Below, in pieces: positions 50,919 through 60,904 of a DNA stretch of 64,000 nucleotides (within the stretch, counting starts at the first letter, position 1; every line of letters begins with the position of its first letter). Both the position numbers and the translations under genes were made by a program. Location of the stretch: NCBI RefSeq assembly GCF_002086675.1, contig NZ_MVIF01000001.1, positions 62,001 through 126,000 of the forward strand, given 5' to 3'. The notes below the pieces were generated by a model, which was given only the letters and a program-made list of their open reading frames with translations, was not told where the DNA came from and did no database searches. Source of the stretch: Mycobacterium persicum. Its GTDB lineage: Bacteria > Actinomycetota > Actinomycetes > Mycobacteriales > Mycobacteriaceae.

Positions 50919-53431
50919 GACCGGGCTCGACATTGCCGGCTGCGGCAAGCCGGCTACGACTGTTCGGCCTGCGCGAGCTTGCCGTGCATCGCCGCCGCAC
51001 CAGCGCCTCCATCGCCGTCATGGCAGTGGCGGCGATGTACCTGGTTGCGGTATTCGGCATCTTCGGATCGATCACCGGATCGGTCAACCGATTGGCCGAC
51101 GGCGTCGCCGGCCTTGCCGCGCTCGAGGTTTCGGGCATCACCGATGCCGGCTTTCCCGACACGATCGCGGCCGACGTCGCGGCGGTCCCCGGTGTCGGCA
51201 CTGCGGCGCCGATGATCCGGATGTCGGCGCCCACGGCGTCGGGCCCGGTACTGCTTTTCGGCGCCGACGCTCGCAGTGCCGAGCTGAGCGGCGCCCTGAA
51301 AGACGCCTTCAAAAGTATTGGGGCACAACCGTTGGACGCGCCGTCGACGACTCCCGGCGGAGTTCGGGTCGGACCCGGTGCCGGCCACCCGAAAGGCGAG
51401 ACGTTCCGGCTGGGCTCGGGCTCGGTCACCGTCGTCGAGGTGCTCGGAGGCCGGCGACTCGCCGAGCTCAACGGCGGCCGTTATGTCCTGGCGCCACTTG
51501 CCTTGGCGCAGAGCGTTACCGGGCGTCAAGGCCGGCTGGACTCGATACTGATCACCACCCGGCCGGGGGCCGATCTTGCCGCGGTGCGCGCCGGCGTGGT
51601 CGCCGCGGTGAACGGTCGCGCCATTGTGGCCAACCCGAGCATGCGGGCGACACGGGCCGGCGACGGTGTGAAGCTGATGAACTACATGGCCCTGATGGGC
51701 GCCGGGGTTGCCTTGCTGGTCGGCGCATTCCTGATCTACACCACGATGACCATGACGATTGCTCAGCGGCGGCCCGTCATCTCGCTGCTGCGCGCGATCG
51801 GCGGCCGGCGCATCGCCATAGTCGGCGACCTACTCGCAGAGTCCGCGGTTCTCGGGCTGGTCGGCGGAGCTATCGGGGCGTGCGGCGGAATAGTCTTGGG
51901 CCGCATGGCGATTGGCCGGCTTCCGCCGGCACTGACCCAGGGGCTGGAGGCTCGTGTCGAGTACTGGCTGCCCGGCTATGCGCTACCGGTTGCCTCGGCG
52001 ACGACGATGCTCACCAGCGTGGCCGCGTCCGCGATGGCCGCCCGGCAGGTGTACCGGGTCTCGCCGATCGAGGCTTTGGCGCCGGTCGGGGTCTCGTCGG
52101 CAGATGTGGTGCCGCGTTGGCTGCGGGTCGCGACCGGGGCCGCAGCCGTGGCGATGTTCGCGGCGTCCAGCCTGGTCGTGGTCGACCACCGCGTCAGGTA
52201 CGCCTTGGCCGCGATGCTTGCCCTGTTCGGCGCCGAGATCGCGCTGGGGTTTGCGCTCACCGCGCCCGTCGTCGGCGCCGTCGCCGCGACGGCGCGAAGG
52301 TTCGGACCGGCGGGCGCACTCGCGGCGGCGACCATCCAACGGGCGCCGCGGCGCGTCTGGGCGACCGTCATGACCGTGTTGATCGCGGTTGTCACCACGG
52401 TGGTGATCACCGGCACCAACTCCGACATGATCTCCTCCGCGCGGGAAATCTTCGCTCCGGTGGCCGGCGTCGACGTGTGGGTGAGCGCAGATCCGCCGGA
52501 CAGATACCCCACCGACCCACTGCCGCAAGGCCTTTCCGAACAGTTGGCAGCGGTGCCCGGCGTCGCCCGGGTTACCGAGGGAGCGGCTGCGTTTGCCGTG
52601 GTGGGCGGTACCCGGGTGCTGCTCGACGGGTTTTCCCCCGGAACCGCCGACTCGCTCTACCGGGCGCTGGATGATCGGGTGCGCGAGGAGGTGCTGGCCG
52701 GGCGGGGCGTGGTGCTCACCCGGAATCTGGGTGCGGCGCTGCGGGTGCGGGTCGGAGATCAGCTGCCATTGGACACCCCGCACGGACGGCAACGGCCCAC
52801 CGTGTTGGCGCTGGTGCCGTACTTCTCCACCGTCATCGGCACGGTGGGGATGAGCCTGGATCAGCTGCGGTCCTGGTTCGACCGGCCGGCGGCGACCACA
52901 CTGCAGATCACCGCGGCCCCGGGCGTTGATCGACATCGCTTGTCGGACAACGTGCGACGGGTGGTGCCGCCACCGAATTACGTGTACGACGGTCGCGCGG
53001 CACTGGCGGGCGCTGCAGCCCCGCTGCGGCAGAGCATGTTCATCGCCGACGCCGTCTGGATCATCGTGGTCTTCGTGGCCGGCGTCGCGCTGCTCAACAC
53101 GTTGACACTGTCGGTGCTGCAACGGCGCCGGGAGATCGGGGTGCTGCGGGCAATGGGCTGCAGTCGGCGGTTCACGGTGCAGATGGTGTTGGCCGAGGCG
53201 GCGGGCATCGGGGTTGTCGGTGGTGTCGCGGGGCTTGCGTTCGGACTGACCGACCAGTGGCTGTACAGCCTCGTCAGCGCGGACGTCATGAACTTCGGGG
53301 TTGGTTTCCGGCCGGGCCCCTCAGCGCTCGTGTTGACGATCGGCGCCGTGGCGGTCAGCCTGCTCGGCTCGTTGCCACCCGCAGCGCGCGCCTCGCGACT
53401 GAACATCATCGAAGCCATCGGGCTCGAATAG
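50912..53431 (+). CDS. FtsX-family ABC permease, two-domain
   Basis: An 839-aa permease with two FtsX domains. Each pairs membrane segments with an extracytoplasmic domain (MYLVAVFGIFGSITGS N-terminally, the MNYMALMGAGVALLVGAFLIYTTM core near 255, and a second core near 710-735). The large external domains suggest lipid/lipoprotein transport or mechanotransmission rather than small-molecule uptake. ATG start inside the ATPase stop. Similar in layout to Rv0987 with its ATPase Rv0986. Cargo unknown. Confidence 0.9.
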   Translation: MVRPGSTLPAAASRLRLFGLRELAVHRRRTSASIAVMAVAAMYLVAVFGIFGSITGSVNRLADGVAGLAALEVSGITDAGFPDTIAADVAAVPGVGTAAPMIRMSAPTASGPVLLFGADARSAELSGALKDAFKSIGAQPLDAPSTTPGGVRVGPGAGHPKGETFRLGSGSVTVVEVLGGRRLAELNGGRYVLAPLALAQSVTGRQGRLDSILITTRPGADLAAVRAGVVAAVNGRAIVANPSMRATRAGDGVKLMNYMALMGAGVALLVGAFLIYTTMTMTIAQRRPVISLLRAIGGRRIAIVGDLLAESAVLGLVGGAIGACGGIVLGRMAIGRLPPALTQGLEARVEYWLPGYALPVASATTMLTSVAASAMAARQVYRVSPIEALAPVGVSSADVVPRWLRVATGAAAVAMFAASSLVVVDHRVRYALAAMLALFGAEIALGFALTAPVVGAVAATARRFGPAGALAAATIQRAPRRVWATVMTVLIAVVTTVVITGTNSDMISSAREIFAPVAGVDVWVSADPPDRYPTDPLPQGLSEQLAAVPGVARVTEGAAAFAVVGGTRVLLDGFSPGTADSLYRALDDRVREEVLAGRGVVLTRNLGAALRVRVGDQLPLDTPHGRQRPTVLALVPYFSTVIGTVGMSLDQLRSWFDRPAATTLQITAAPGVDRHRLSDNVRRVVPPPNYVYDGRAALAGAAAPLRQSMFIADAVWIIVVFVAGVALLNTLTLSVLQRRREIGVLRAMGCSRRFTVQMVLAEAAGIGVVGGVAGLAFGLTDQWLYSLVSADVMNFGVGFRPGPSALVLTIGAVAVSLLGSLPPAARASRLNIIEAIGLE

Positions 53432-53461
53432 TTTCCTACAGTTTCGAATAGTCTCGAATGG

Positions 53462-54325
53462 TCAGAAACCAAGGGGAAGAAGTGCGGTAAACAACGGCGC
53501 TAAGGGATCGGTGACAGGAAGTGCGAGCGAACTGTTCAAGAACGGCAAGACCGGGCTTCGGAAGGTGTTTATCGTCTGCCCGGGCGCGCCCAGGCCCAAG
53601 GTGGGCTCAAACCCGGAAGTCAATGTATTAGTGAAGAGTGGACTCGAAATAACCAGTCCGACGAAATTATTGTCGTCAGGGTCAGCAAGAGCCGTGCTGG
53701 TGAACAAGCCGAAATTGGTGGTTTGACTCATCAAATCGGGGTCGCTCGCTACCGGGTTGGTGACCGGGCTGAGGCCCAATATTCCGGCGAGCCGGCTTGC
53801 TAGGTCGTGCAGCGCCTGCAGCCATGGCTCCAGCTGCGCCGCTGCCGCCGATGCACCGGCATGGTAGCCCGCCATCGCGGCCACATCCTGAGCCCACATC
53901 TGTTCGTACTCGGCCTCGACGGCCGCGATCGATGGAGCGTTCTGCCCAAAGAAATTCGACAAAATCAACTGCACCAACCCGTCCCGGTTGGCCGCCACGG
54001 CCAGCGGATGGATCGTTGCCGCCCGCGCAGCCTCGAACGCGTCGGCCACCGCCTGCGCCTGCGCGCCCGCCGCCGTCGCCCGATCCGCCGCCGCGCTCAG
54101 CATCGCGGTATAGGGGGCCGCCGCGGCCGCCATCGCGACGGACGCCGGACCCTGCCACGCCTGGCCCAACAACCCCGACGTCACCGACGAAAAGGACGCC
54201 GCCGCACCGGCCAATTCCTCTGCCAATCCATTCCAGGCCGCGGTGGCAGCCACCATTGGGGCCGAACCGGCACCCGAAAACAGCCGCGCCGAATTGACCT
54301 CCGGCGGTAACACCGAGAAATTCAC
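53462..54325 (-). CDS. short PPE family protein
   Basis: 287 aa: a complete PPE domain ([50 protein letters not shown]) followed by only ~110 residues without SVP, MPTR or PGRS motifs ([19 protein letters not shown]...). GTG at 54325; another GTG 6 bp upstream is closer to the AAGGGGG ribosome site and less likely. No PE gene nearby. It converges on the FtsX permease (30 bp between stops). Confidence 0.88.
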   Translation of the reverse strand: MNFSVLPPEVNSARLFSGAGSAPMVAATAAWNGLAEELAGAAASFSSVTSGLLGQAWQGPASVAMAAAAAPYTAMLSAAADRATAAGAQAQAVADAFEAARAATIHPLAVAANRDGLVQLILSNFFGQNAPSIAAVEAEYEQMWAQDVAAMAGYHAGASAAAAQLEPWLQALHDLASRLAGILGLSPVTNPVASDPDLMSQTTNFGLFTSTALADPDDNNFVGLVISSPLFTNTLTSGFEPTLGLGAPGQTINTFRSPVLPFLNSSLALPVTDPLAPLFTALLPLGF

Positions 54326-54448
54326 GATCACCGGCCCCCTTTTTGTCGATGTATATTTTGGCGACCGCCCCCGCGCCGAAAAGTTAAACCTTGATTTTAT
54401 ACCCTCGCAAGCGATATGTTCAAGATGCCGGCAACAAATTTGTGCCCA

Positions 54449-55057
54449 TTATTCGTCGACTACGACGGCGACTCCTTGCAGATGGGGTGTGCAGGGCGGC
54501 GGCACCAGGGTCCGGGGAATACTGCGCAGTCCGCTGGTGTCGAATCCGGCCTTGGCAATCGCGTCGATCGTTCGGCGGTTCGGCTCGCAGCCGCACGCCA
54601 GCCGAGACCAGGGCCTTGCGATCAGGTCCTGGAACCGGCCCATCGCGCCCGCACCGCGAACGTGCTCGAGGACGACCAACCTGCCCCCGGACACCAACAC
54701 CCGCCGGATCTCAGCGAGCGTGGCGGCCACGTCGTCGACCGAGCACAGCACCAGGCCGATGTGCACCGAGTCGAAGCTGTTGTCCGGGAAGGGAATCGAC
54801 TCGCCCACCCCGTCGACTACGTCGACCGCGATGCCGTTGCGGCGCGCCAGTGCGGCAGCCATCCGCCGAAACGCCGCCACCGGCTCCACGGCGGCGACCG
54901 ACGTCACCGCGGGCGGAATAAACCGCAAATCGGTTCCGGGACCGACACCGACCATCAGCAACCGGCCGACCGCGTGGCTCATCGCCTCTCGTCGATACCG
55001 GTGGTAGAACGTCCGGTTGAAGAGCGGCATCCCGAATCGATACACGTACGGAAACAA
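54449..55057 (-). CDS. class I SAM-dependent methyltransferase
   Basis: 202 aa; SAM-binding motif I is LLMVGVGPGTDLRF and the post-motifs are DGVGESIPFPDNSFDSVHIG and GRLVVLEHV. It has an N-terminal amphipathic or hydrophobic stretch (MFPYVYRFGMPLFNRTFYHRY) and the layout of small-lipid or quinone methyltransferases (UbiE/METTL7-like). The TTG at 55057 follows the DUF4389 stop by 14 bp; GTG 55045 and ATG 55030 are alternatives. Last gene of a three-gene operon. Confidence 0.8.
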   Translation of the reverse strand: MFPYVYRFGMPLFNRTFYHRYRREAMSHAVGRLLMVGVGPGTDLRFIPPAVTSVAAVEPVAAFRRMAAALARRNGIAVDVVDGVGESIPFPDNSFDSVHIGLVLCSVDDVAATLAEIRRVLVSGGRLVVLEHVRGAGAMGRFQDLIARPWSRLACGCEPNRRTIDAIAKAGFDTSGLRSIPRTLVPPPCTPHLQGVAVVVDE

Positions 55058-55071
55058 CGAATTAGCGTGCG

Positions 55072-55665
55072 TCAGCTACCACCTTGGTCGAGTCGGAACG
55101 GGGGATACTCGTCTCGCATCAACGAAACGTAGACCGCCACCCGGTATCGCCACCGAACGATGCCCATCAGGAGGTCGAACATGCCCTGATGGATTGTTCC
55201 GGTGCACAGCAACCACACCGCGGAGATCACGCACAGCACCTGCAGCAGCGGTTCCATCGCCCAGCACAGCAGTATCTGCGGGAGTCCCAGCAGCCACGAC
55301 TTCACCAGCACACGCCATTTCCCCAGCCGCTGCGGAAAATCCACCTGGAGATCACCCGGGTAGTCGGGCCGAGACGCGAGCGTGAAAGGTGGGTATTTGT
55401 CGGTGCTGTTCATCGGGAACCGGTAGTTCATGACTCGCCAGGACCAGCGCAGCACTCCGACGTTGAAGTCGAAGACGCGGCGCGGATAGCGTCCGGTGAA
55501 TACGATCGCGACACCGGCCGCGACGGTCAGCAGCGGATACACCGCATAGAGCAGTATCAAAACCGGGTAGTGCGGGACGGCGAGCACACACCACTTGAAC
55601 AGCCACAGCCAGCGCGAGGGCGTATCGATCGCGCCTCGTACCCGTACCGGGTCGGCCGCGTTCAT
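55072..55665 (-). CDS. DUF4389 membrane protein
   Basis: 197 aa with four hydrophobic segments arranged as two similar halves. Each half carries an R-W-x-x-R-V-x-x-Y motif (LRWSWRVMNYRFPM, VRWRYRVAVYVSLM) and a following YPPF. This is the DUF4389 pattern of actinobacteria, role unknown. ATG overlaps the monooxygenase stop (ATGA). Confidence 0.82.
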   Translation of the reverse strand: MNAADPVRVRGAIDTPSRWLWLFKWCVLAVPHYPVLILLYAVYPLLTVAAGVAIVFTGRYPRRVFDFNVGVLRWSWRVMNYRFPMNSTDKYPPFTLASRPDYPGDLQVDFPQRLGKWRVLVKSWLLGLPQILLCWAMEPLLQVLCVISAVWLLCTGTIHQGMFDLLMGIVRWRYRVAVYVSLMRDEYPPFRLDQGGS

Positions 55666-56915
55666 CGCACCGCACCCGACGCAGTGGCCCGCACGGCGTC
55701 TCGGCTGATTTCAGCAGCAATCCGGCGGTGACTGGTTCCACTCAAGAACGTGGTCAGCGCCCAGGTGTGGAGCCTGTCGGAGATCATTGCTGCCGGCTTG
55801 AGCACGGACTCACGGTGCGACACCGGTAGCGACGCCACCCGCGAAACCGCCATGACCTTGCGGCGCCTGGTCTTCTCGTACCACCGCAGCGCGGCTGACA
55901 CGTCGCTGGTGCCGAAGTCGCGAAGCGCTTTGCGCAACACCATCGTGTCGAGCAGCGCCTGATTGGTCCCCTGCGCGAGGGTGGGCGGCATGGTGTGTGC
56001 GGCGTCGCCGAGCAACGTCACCGCGCCGCGACCCGGAGGCGGAATGGGATGGCGAAAATGCGGGTAGGGCGAATGGACCACGTCGTCATCGGTCAGCGCC
56101 GCCAATACTCGATCGACCGTGCCGGACCATCCGGCGAACGTGGTACGGATCATCTCGATCGGACGTTGCGGCCTCACGAAGTCGTACGACCACGGCAGAT
56201 CGAACCACCACTGCACATCGCAGCCTCCGGCAGGCCACAGGCCGGTGTTCCCGCGGTCGCCGATGATGACCTGCGCGACATGCTTGTCGGCGAGATCCGG
56301 CAGGGTGACCAGTCCCTGCCAGCTACACCAACCGGTCGGCTGTGCGTGCTGCGCGCCGACGATATCTCTAATCGTCGAGTGCAGGCCGTCGGCGCCGATC
56401 ACCAGATCCGTTGCGGCCGGCTTGCCGTCGCGAAATTCGACCCGCACGCCGTCGTCCCCGCCGGCCACCCCGACCACACAGGCGTCATAGCAGATGCGTT
56501 CGGCCGGAAAGCCTTTCAGTAGCCGTTCCACCAGGATCTGGCGTGGCACCATCCGGACCGGCGCGCCCAGCCGACGCACCATCGCGGCCACGTCCAGCGT
56601 GGCCAGCGGACGACCCGTAGACGTCAGGACCCGTACGGCAGAAAGCAATTGGCCGGCACCGTCCATGTCGACGCCCAGCTGCCCCAGCACGGTCGCGCCG
56701 TTGGACCAGATGGTGACGGCGCCGCCACCTGCCTGCGCATCGGGGCGCCGTTCGAACACGGTGACGTCGTGCCCGTCGCGCAGGAGCCCCCGCGCAATAG
56801 ATAGACCGCCGACACCGGCTCCGACGACAAAGATTCGAAGCGCCCTTGCCTGGGCTCGTCGGCGGCGCCCAAGAGTCATCAGCACGCGTCCGTTCAACCG
56901 GTGGAATGCCCTCAC
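55662..56915 (-). CDS. FAD-dependent monooxygenase
   Basis: 417-aa aromatic-hydroxylase-type flavoprotein. GxGxxG for FAD (VVGAGVGGLSIARGL), the DG motif (DLVIGADGLHST) and the GD motif (LLGDAAHTMPP) are in order. GTG at 56915; ATG 56879 (MTLGRRRRAQ) is a good alternative. First gene of the operon with DUF4389 and methyltransferase genes, divergent from mmsA. Substrate unknown; a hydroxylation-then-methylation pair is plausible. Confidence 0.88.
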   Translation of the reverse strand: MRAFHRLNGRVLMTLGRRRRAQARALRIFVVGAGVGGLSIARGLLRDGHDVTVFERRPDAQAGGGAVTIWSNGATVLGQLGVDMDGAGQLLSAVRVLTSTGRPLATLDVAAMVRRLGAPVRMVPRQILVERLLKGFPAERICYDACVVGVAGGDDGVRVEFRDGKPAATDLVIGADGLHSTIRDIVGAQHAQPTGWCSWQGLVTLPDLADKHVAQVIIGDRGNTGLWPAGGCDVQWWFDLPWSYDFVRPQRPIEMIRTTFAGWSGTVDRVLAALTDDDVVHSPYPHFRHPIPPPGRGAVTLLGDAAHTMPPTLAQGTNQALLDTMVLRKALRDFGTSDVSAALRWYEKTRRRKVMAVSRVASLPVSHRESVLKPAAMISDRLHTWALTTFLSGTSHRRIAAEISRDAVRATASGAVR

Positions 56916-57322
56916 CCCGAATGACGAATCCGCACTCGGTTCGGTTCACCATGGCCAGGCGCGACGTGGCCGCATGTGCCATCGATCGCCCGCACCGAGT
57001 CCGCCAACAGGTCCCGACGGCCGGTGACGAGCCTTCTCGAATGCCGGCGGCCACGCAGTGCACTCTTACGTGCCGCGCGCAGCACCGCATTCACCACGCG
57101 GCCAACCTGCGCGGCTACCCGAACGTTCCTGGCCAAGCACCGCTCGGCGCGCTCGCGCCCGCATCAGCGCCCGGACGGGCTTCGTCGGACAAGCCGGAAC
57201 GGTATGTAGGCCGGATGGGAGCGGCAAGTCACCCCGCTTGCGCCCCTCGACAGGTAGTTACTAGGATATGCAAGTATCGGACGCCGCACCGCTACTCCGC
57301 CGCTCACAACCAGGGACAAGCC
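56916..57322. other. 407-bp divergent intergenic region
   Basis: Lies between the divergent monooxygenase and mmsA starts. Both promoters must lie here. I see no supported gene, no strong inverted repeat and no recognisable operator. Confidence 0.6.
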
Positions 57323-58843
57323 ATGACCACACATATTCCGCACTTCATCGACGGCCAGCGCACCACCGGCCAGTCCACCCGCACCGCCGACGTCTTCGAC
57401 CCCAACACCGGCCAGGTCCAGGCGAAAGTGCCGATGGCGGGCCGGGCCGACGTCGACGCCGCGGTGGCAGCGGCCCTCGAGGCCCAAAAGGGCTGGGCCG
57501 CATGGAATCCGCAACGCCGCGCCCGGGTGCTGATGCGGTTCATCGAGTTGGTCAACGACAACAACGACGAACTGGCCGAACTACTGTCACTCGAGCACGG
57601 CAAGACGCTGGCCGACGCCGCGGGCGACATCCAGCGCGGCATCGAGGTGATCGAGTTCTGCCTCGGGATCCCGCATCTGCTCAAGGGCGAGTACACCGAG
57701 GGCGCCGGGCCGGGTATCGACGTCTACTCGCTACGGCAGCCGCTCGGCGTCGTCGCCGGGATCACCCCGTTCAACTTCCCGGCGATGATCCCGCTGTGGA
57801 AGGCCGGCCCGGCCCTGGCATGCGGAAATGCATTCCTGCTCAAGCCGAGTGAACGTGACCCGTCGGTCCCGCTACGGCTGGCCGAACTGTTCGCCGAAGC
57901 CGGCCTGCCCCCCGGCGTCTTCCAGGTCGTGCACGGTGACAAGGAAGCCGTCGACGCTATCCTGAATCACCCCGACATCAAGGCGGTCGGGTTCGTCGGC
58001 AGCTCCGACATCGCCCAGTACATCTACGCCGGGGCCGCCGCGACCGGCAAGCGCTCGCAATGCTTCGGCGGCGCCAAGAACCACATGATCGTGATGCCCG
58101 ACGCGGACCTCGACCAGGCGGTCGACGCGCTGATCGGCGCGGGCTACGGCAGCGCCGGCGAGCGCTGCATGGCGATCAGCGTCGCGGTCCCGGTCGGTGA
58201 GCAGACCGCGGAGCGGTTGCGCGCCAGGCTGATCGAGCGAATCAACAACCTGCGGGTCGGCCACAGCCTGGACCCTAAGGCCGACTACGGCCCGCTGGTC
58301 ACCGAGGCGGCGCTGACCCGGGTGCGCGACTACATCAATCAGGGCGTCCAGGCCGGCGCCGAGATCGTCATCGATGGCCGCGAACGGGCCAGTGACGACC
58401 TGACTTTCGGCGACGCGAACTTGGAGGGCGGCTTCTTCATCGGACCGACGCTGTTCGACCACGTCACCCGGGACATGTCGATCTACACCGACGAGATCTT
58501 CGGGCCGGTGCTGTGCATGGTGCGCGCCCACAACTACGAGGAAGCGCTGCGCCTGCCGTCGGAGCACGAGTACGGAAACGGGGTGGCAATCTTCACCCGC
58601 GACGGCGATACCGCTCGCGACTTCGTCTCGCGGGTTCAGGTGGGCATGGTCGGTGTCAATGTTCCGATCCCGGTCCCGGTGGCCTATCACACTTTTGGCG
58701 GCTGGAAACGCTCCGGGTTCGGCGACCTCAACCAGCACGGCCCGACCTCGATCCAGTTCTACACCAAGGTCAAGACCGTCACCTCGCGCTGGCCGTCCGG
58801 CATCAAGGACGGTGCCGAGTTCGTCATCCCGACAATGCAGTAA
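57323..58843 (+). CDS. mmsA: methylmalonate-semialdehyde dehydrogenase (CoA-acylating)
   Basis: Converts methylmalonate semialdehyde to propionyl-CoA in valine degradation (506 aa). Aldehyde-dehydrogenase fold with the PFNFPAMIPLWK motif, EHGKTLADAAGD block, and the nucleophile Cys282 in GYGSAGERCMAI, the signature of the CoA-dependent subgroup. ATG at 57323 with GGGACAAG upstream. 6 bp before fadE9. It corresponds to Rv0753c. Confidence 0.95.
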   Translation: MTTHIPHFIDGQRTTGQSTRTADVFDPNTGQVQAKVPMAGRADVDAAVAAALEAQKGWAAWNPQRRARVLMRFIELVNDNNDELAELLSLEHGKTLADAAGDIQRGIEVIEFCLGIPHLLKGEYTEGAGPGIDVYSLRQPLGVVAGITPFNFPAMIPLWKAGPALACGNAFLLKPSERDPSVPLRLAELFAEAGLPPGVFQVVHGDKEAVDAILNHPDIKAVGFVGSSDIAQYIYAGAAATGKRSQCFGGAKNHMIVMPDADLDQAVDALIGAGYGSAGERCMAISVAVPVGEQTAERLRARLIERINNLRVGHSLDPKADYGPLVTEAALTRVRDYINQGVQAGAEIVIDGRERASDDLTFGDANLEGGFFIGPTLFDHVTRDMSIYTDEIFGPVLCMVRAHNYEEALRLPSEHEYGNGVAIFTRDGDTARDFVSRVQVGMVGVNVPIPVPVAYHTFGGWKRSGFGDLNQHGPTSIQFYTKVKTVTSRWPSGIKDGAEFVIPTMQ

Positions 58844-58849
58844 GCAGCC

Positions 58850-60010
58850 ATGTTTACCCTCAACGACGACGAGCGGGTGATCACCGAGACGGCGGCTGCG
58901 TTCGCCGCAAAGCGGCTTGCACCACACGCTCTGGAATGGGATGCCAGCAACCACTTCCCGGTCGACGTGCTGCGCGAGGCCGCCGAACTCGGGATGGCCG
59001 CCATCTATTGCCGCGACGACGTGGGCGGCAGCGGACTGCGCCGGCTCGACGGGGTGCGCATCTTCGAACAGTTGGCCATCGCCGACCCGGTCACCGCCGC
59101 CTTCCTGTCCATCCACAACATGTGCGCCTGGATGATCGACAGCTTCGGCACCGACGAACAACGCAAGGACTGGATACCGCGGCTGGCCACAATGGACGTC
59201 ATCGCCAGCTACTGCCTGACCGAGCCCGGCGCCGGCTCCGATGCCAGCGCGCTCAGCACCCGCGCCGTCAAACAGGGTGGCGACTATGTGCTCGACGGCG
59301 TGAAGCAGTTCATTTCCGGCGCCGGGGCCTCGGATGTGTACGTGGTGATGGCCCGCACCGGCGCGGACGGCCCCCGCGGCATATCGGCCTTCGTGATCGA
59401 AAAGGGCACTGCTGGAATGAGTTTCGGTGCGCTCGAAGAGAAGATGGGCTGGCATGCGCAACCGACAGCCCAGGTGATCCTCGACGGGGTTCGGGTGCCC
59501 GCCGATGCCATGCTGGGTGGCGCCGACGGGGAGGGTGCGGGCTTCGGCATCGCGATGAACGGTCTCAACGGCGGCCGGCTCAACATCGCGGCGTGTTCAC
59601 TCGGCGGCGCGCAGGCCGCTTTCGACAAGGCCGGCGCCTATGTGCGCGAGCGGCACGCGTTCGGGGCCAGCTTGCTGGACGAACCCACCGTCCGGTTCAC
59701 CCTGGCCGACATGGCCACCGGGCTGGAAACCTCGCGAATGTTGTTGTGGCGAGCCGCGAGTGCACTCGACGGCGACGCCGCGGATAAGGTCGAGCTGTGC
59801 GCGATGGCCAAGCGCTATGTCACCGACGCCTGCTTCGAGGTGGCCGACAAGGCGCTGCAACTACACGGCGGGTACGGCTACCTGCGCGAGTATGGTCTGG
59901 AGAAGATCGTCCGCGACCTGCGGGTGCATCGAATTCTGGAAGGGACCAACGAAATCATGCGGGTTGTCATCGGCCGGGCCGAGGCCGCGCGGTTTCGCGC
60001 TACCGTTTAG
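58850..60010 (+). CDS. fadE9: isobutyryl-CoA dehydrogenase FadE9
   Basis: FAD-dependent acyl-CoA dehydrogenase of the valine pathway (386 aa). The family signatures YCLTEPGAGSDASAL and LQLHGGYGYLREYGLEKIVRDLR are present, with a C-terminal EGTNEIMR. The catalytic residue is not assigned with certainty. ATG start 6 bp after mmsA. It corresponds to Rv0752c. Confidence 0.94.
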   Translation: MFTLNDDERVITETAAAFAAKRLAPHALEWDASNHFPVDVLREAAELGMAAIYCRDDVGGSGLRRLDGVRIFEQLAIADPVTAAFLSIHNMCAWMIDSFGTDEQRKDWIPRLATMDVIASYCLTEPGAGSDASALSTRAVKQGGDYVLDGVKQFISGAGASDVYVVMARTGADGPRGISAFVIEKGTAGMSFGALEEKMGWHAQPTAQVILDGVRVPADAMLGGADGEGAGFGIAMNGLNGGRLNIAACSLGGAQAAFDKAGAYVRERHAFGASLLDEPTVRFTLADMATGLETSRMLLWRAASALDGDAADKVELCAMAKRYVTDACFEVADKALQLHGGYGYLREYGLEKIVRDLRVHRILEGTNEIMRVVIGRAEAARFRATV

Positions 60011-60024
60011 GAGGGCTGCACCAC

Positions 60025-60903
60025 GTGACAGAGACGATCGCGTTCCTCGGACTGGGGAACATGGGCGCGCCGATGTCGGCGAATCTGGTTGCCGCCGGGC
60101 ACATCGTGCGCGCCTACGACCCCGTGCCCGCGGCCGTGGCGACCGCGACCGCAGCCGGCTGCGCGGTATGCGACAGCGCCGCCGATGCAGTGGCCGATGC
60201 CAGCGTGGTCATCACCATGCTGCCCAACGGTGACGTGGTCAAGCGCTGCTATGCCGAGGTGCTGCCCGCCGCGCAACCGGGTGCCCTGTTCATCGACAGC
60301 TCAACGATCTCGGTCGACGACGCCCGCGAGGTGCATGCGCTGGCCGCATCGCACGGCCTGGCCCAACTCGACGCGCCGGTTTCCGGCGGTGTCAAGGGTG
60401 CCGCGGCCGGGACGCTGGCGTTCATGGTCGGCGGCGACGCGGACGTCTTGGAGCGGGCCCGTCCGGTGCTGGAACCCATGGCGGGCAAGATCATTCACTG
60501 CGGTGCGGCCGGGGCGGGCCAGGCCGCCAAGCTGTGCAACAACATGGTGCTGGCCGTGCAGCAGGTCGCGATCGGCGAGGCGTTCGTGCTGGCCGAGAAG
60601 CTCGGCCTGTCGGCCCAGTCGCTGTTCGACGTCATCACCGGCGCGACCGGCAACTGCTGGGCGGTGCACACCAATTGCCCGGTGCCGGGCCCGGTTCCGA
60701 CGTCGCCGGCCAACAATGACTTCAAGCCGGGCTTCGCGACGGCGTTGATGAACAAGGACTTGGGCTTGGCGATGGACGCGGTGACCGCCACCGGATCCGC
60801 GGCACCGCTGGGCCGCCACGCCGCCGAAATCTATGCCGAGTTCGCCGCCGACCACGCTGGCTTGGACTTCAGCGCGGTCATCGAGATGCTGCGCAACGGG
60901 TAG
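60025..60903 (+). CDS. mmsB: 3-hydroxyisobutyrate dehydrogenase
   Basis: NAD-dependent oxidation of 3-hydroxyisobutyrate to methylmalonate semialdehyde, the step before MmsA (292 aa). NAD-binding FLGLGNMGAPM, the DAPVSGGVKGAAAGTL substrate loop, and catalytic Lys in GQAAKLCNNM. GTG start with GGAGG at 60010-60014, 10 nt upstream. It converges on the gene at 60905 with 1 bp between stops. Confidence 0.95.
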   Translation: MTETIAFLGLGNMGAPMSANLVAAGHIVRAYDPVPAAVATATAAGCAVCDSAADAVADASVVITMLPNGDVVKRCYAEVLPAAQPGALFIDSSTISVDDAREVHALAASHGLAQLDAPVSGGVKGAAAGTLAFMVGGDADVLERARPVLEPMAGKIIHCGAAGAGQAAKLCNNMVLAVQQVAIGEAFVLAEKLGLSAQSLFDVITGATGNCWAVHTNCPVPGPVPTSPANNDFKPGFATALMNKDLGLAMDAVTATGSAAPLGRHAAEIYAEFAADHAGLDFSAVIEMLRNG

Positions 60904-60904
60904 C

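Noticed and set aside
57260-57280. GATATGCAAGTATC as a TetR-type operator before mmsA
   Set aside because: Only four-base arms match, which is too little to separate from chance.
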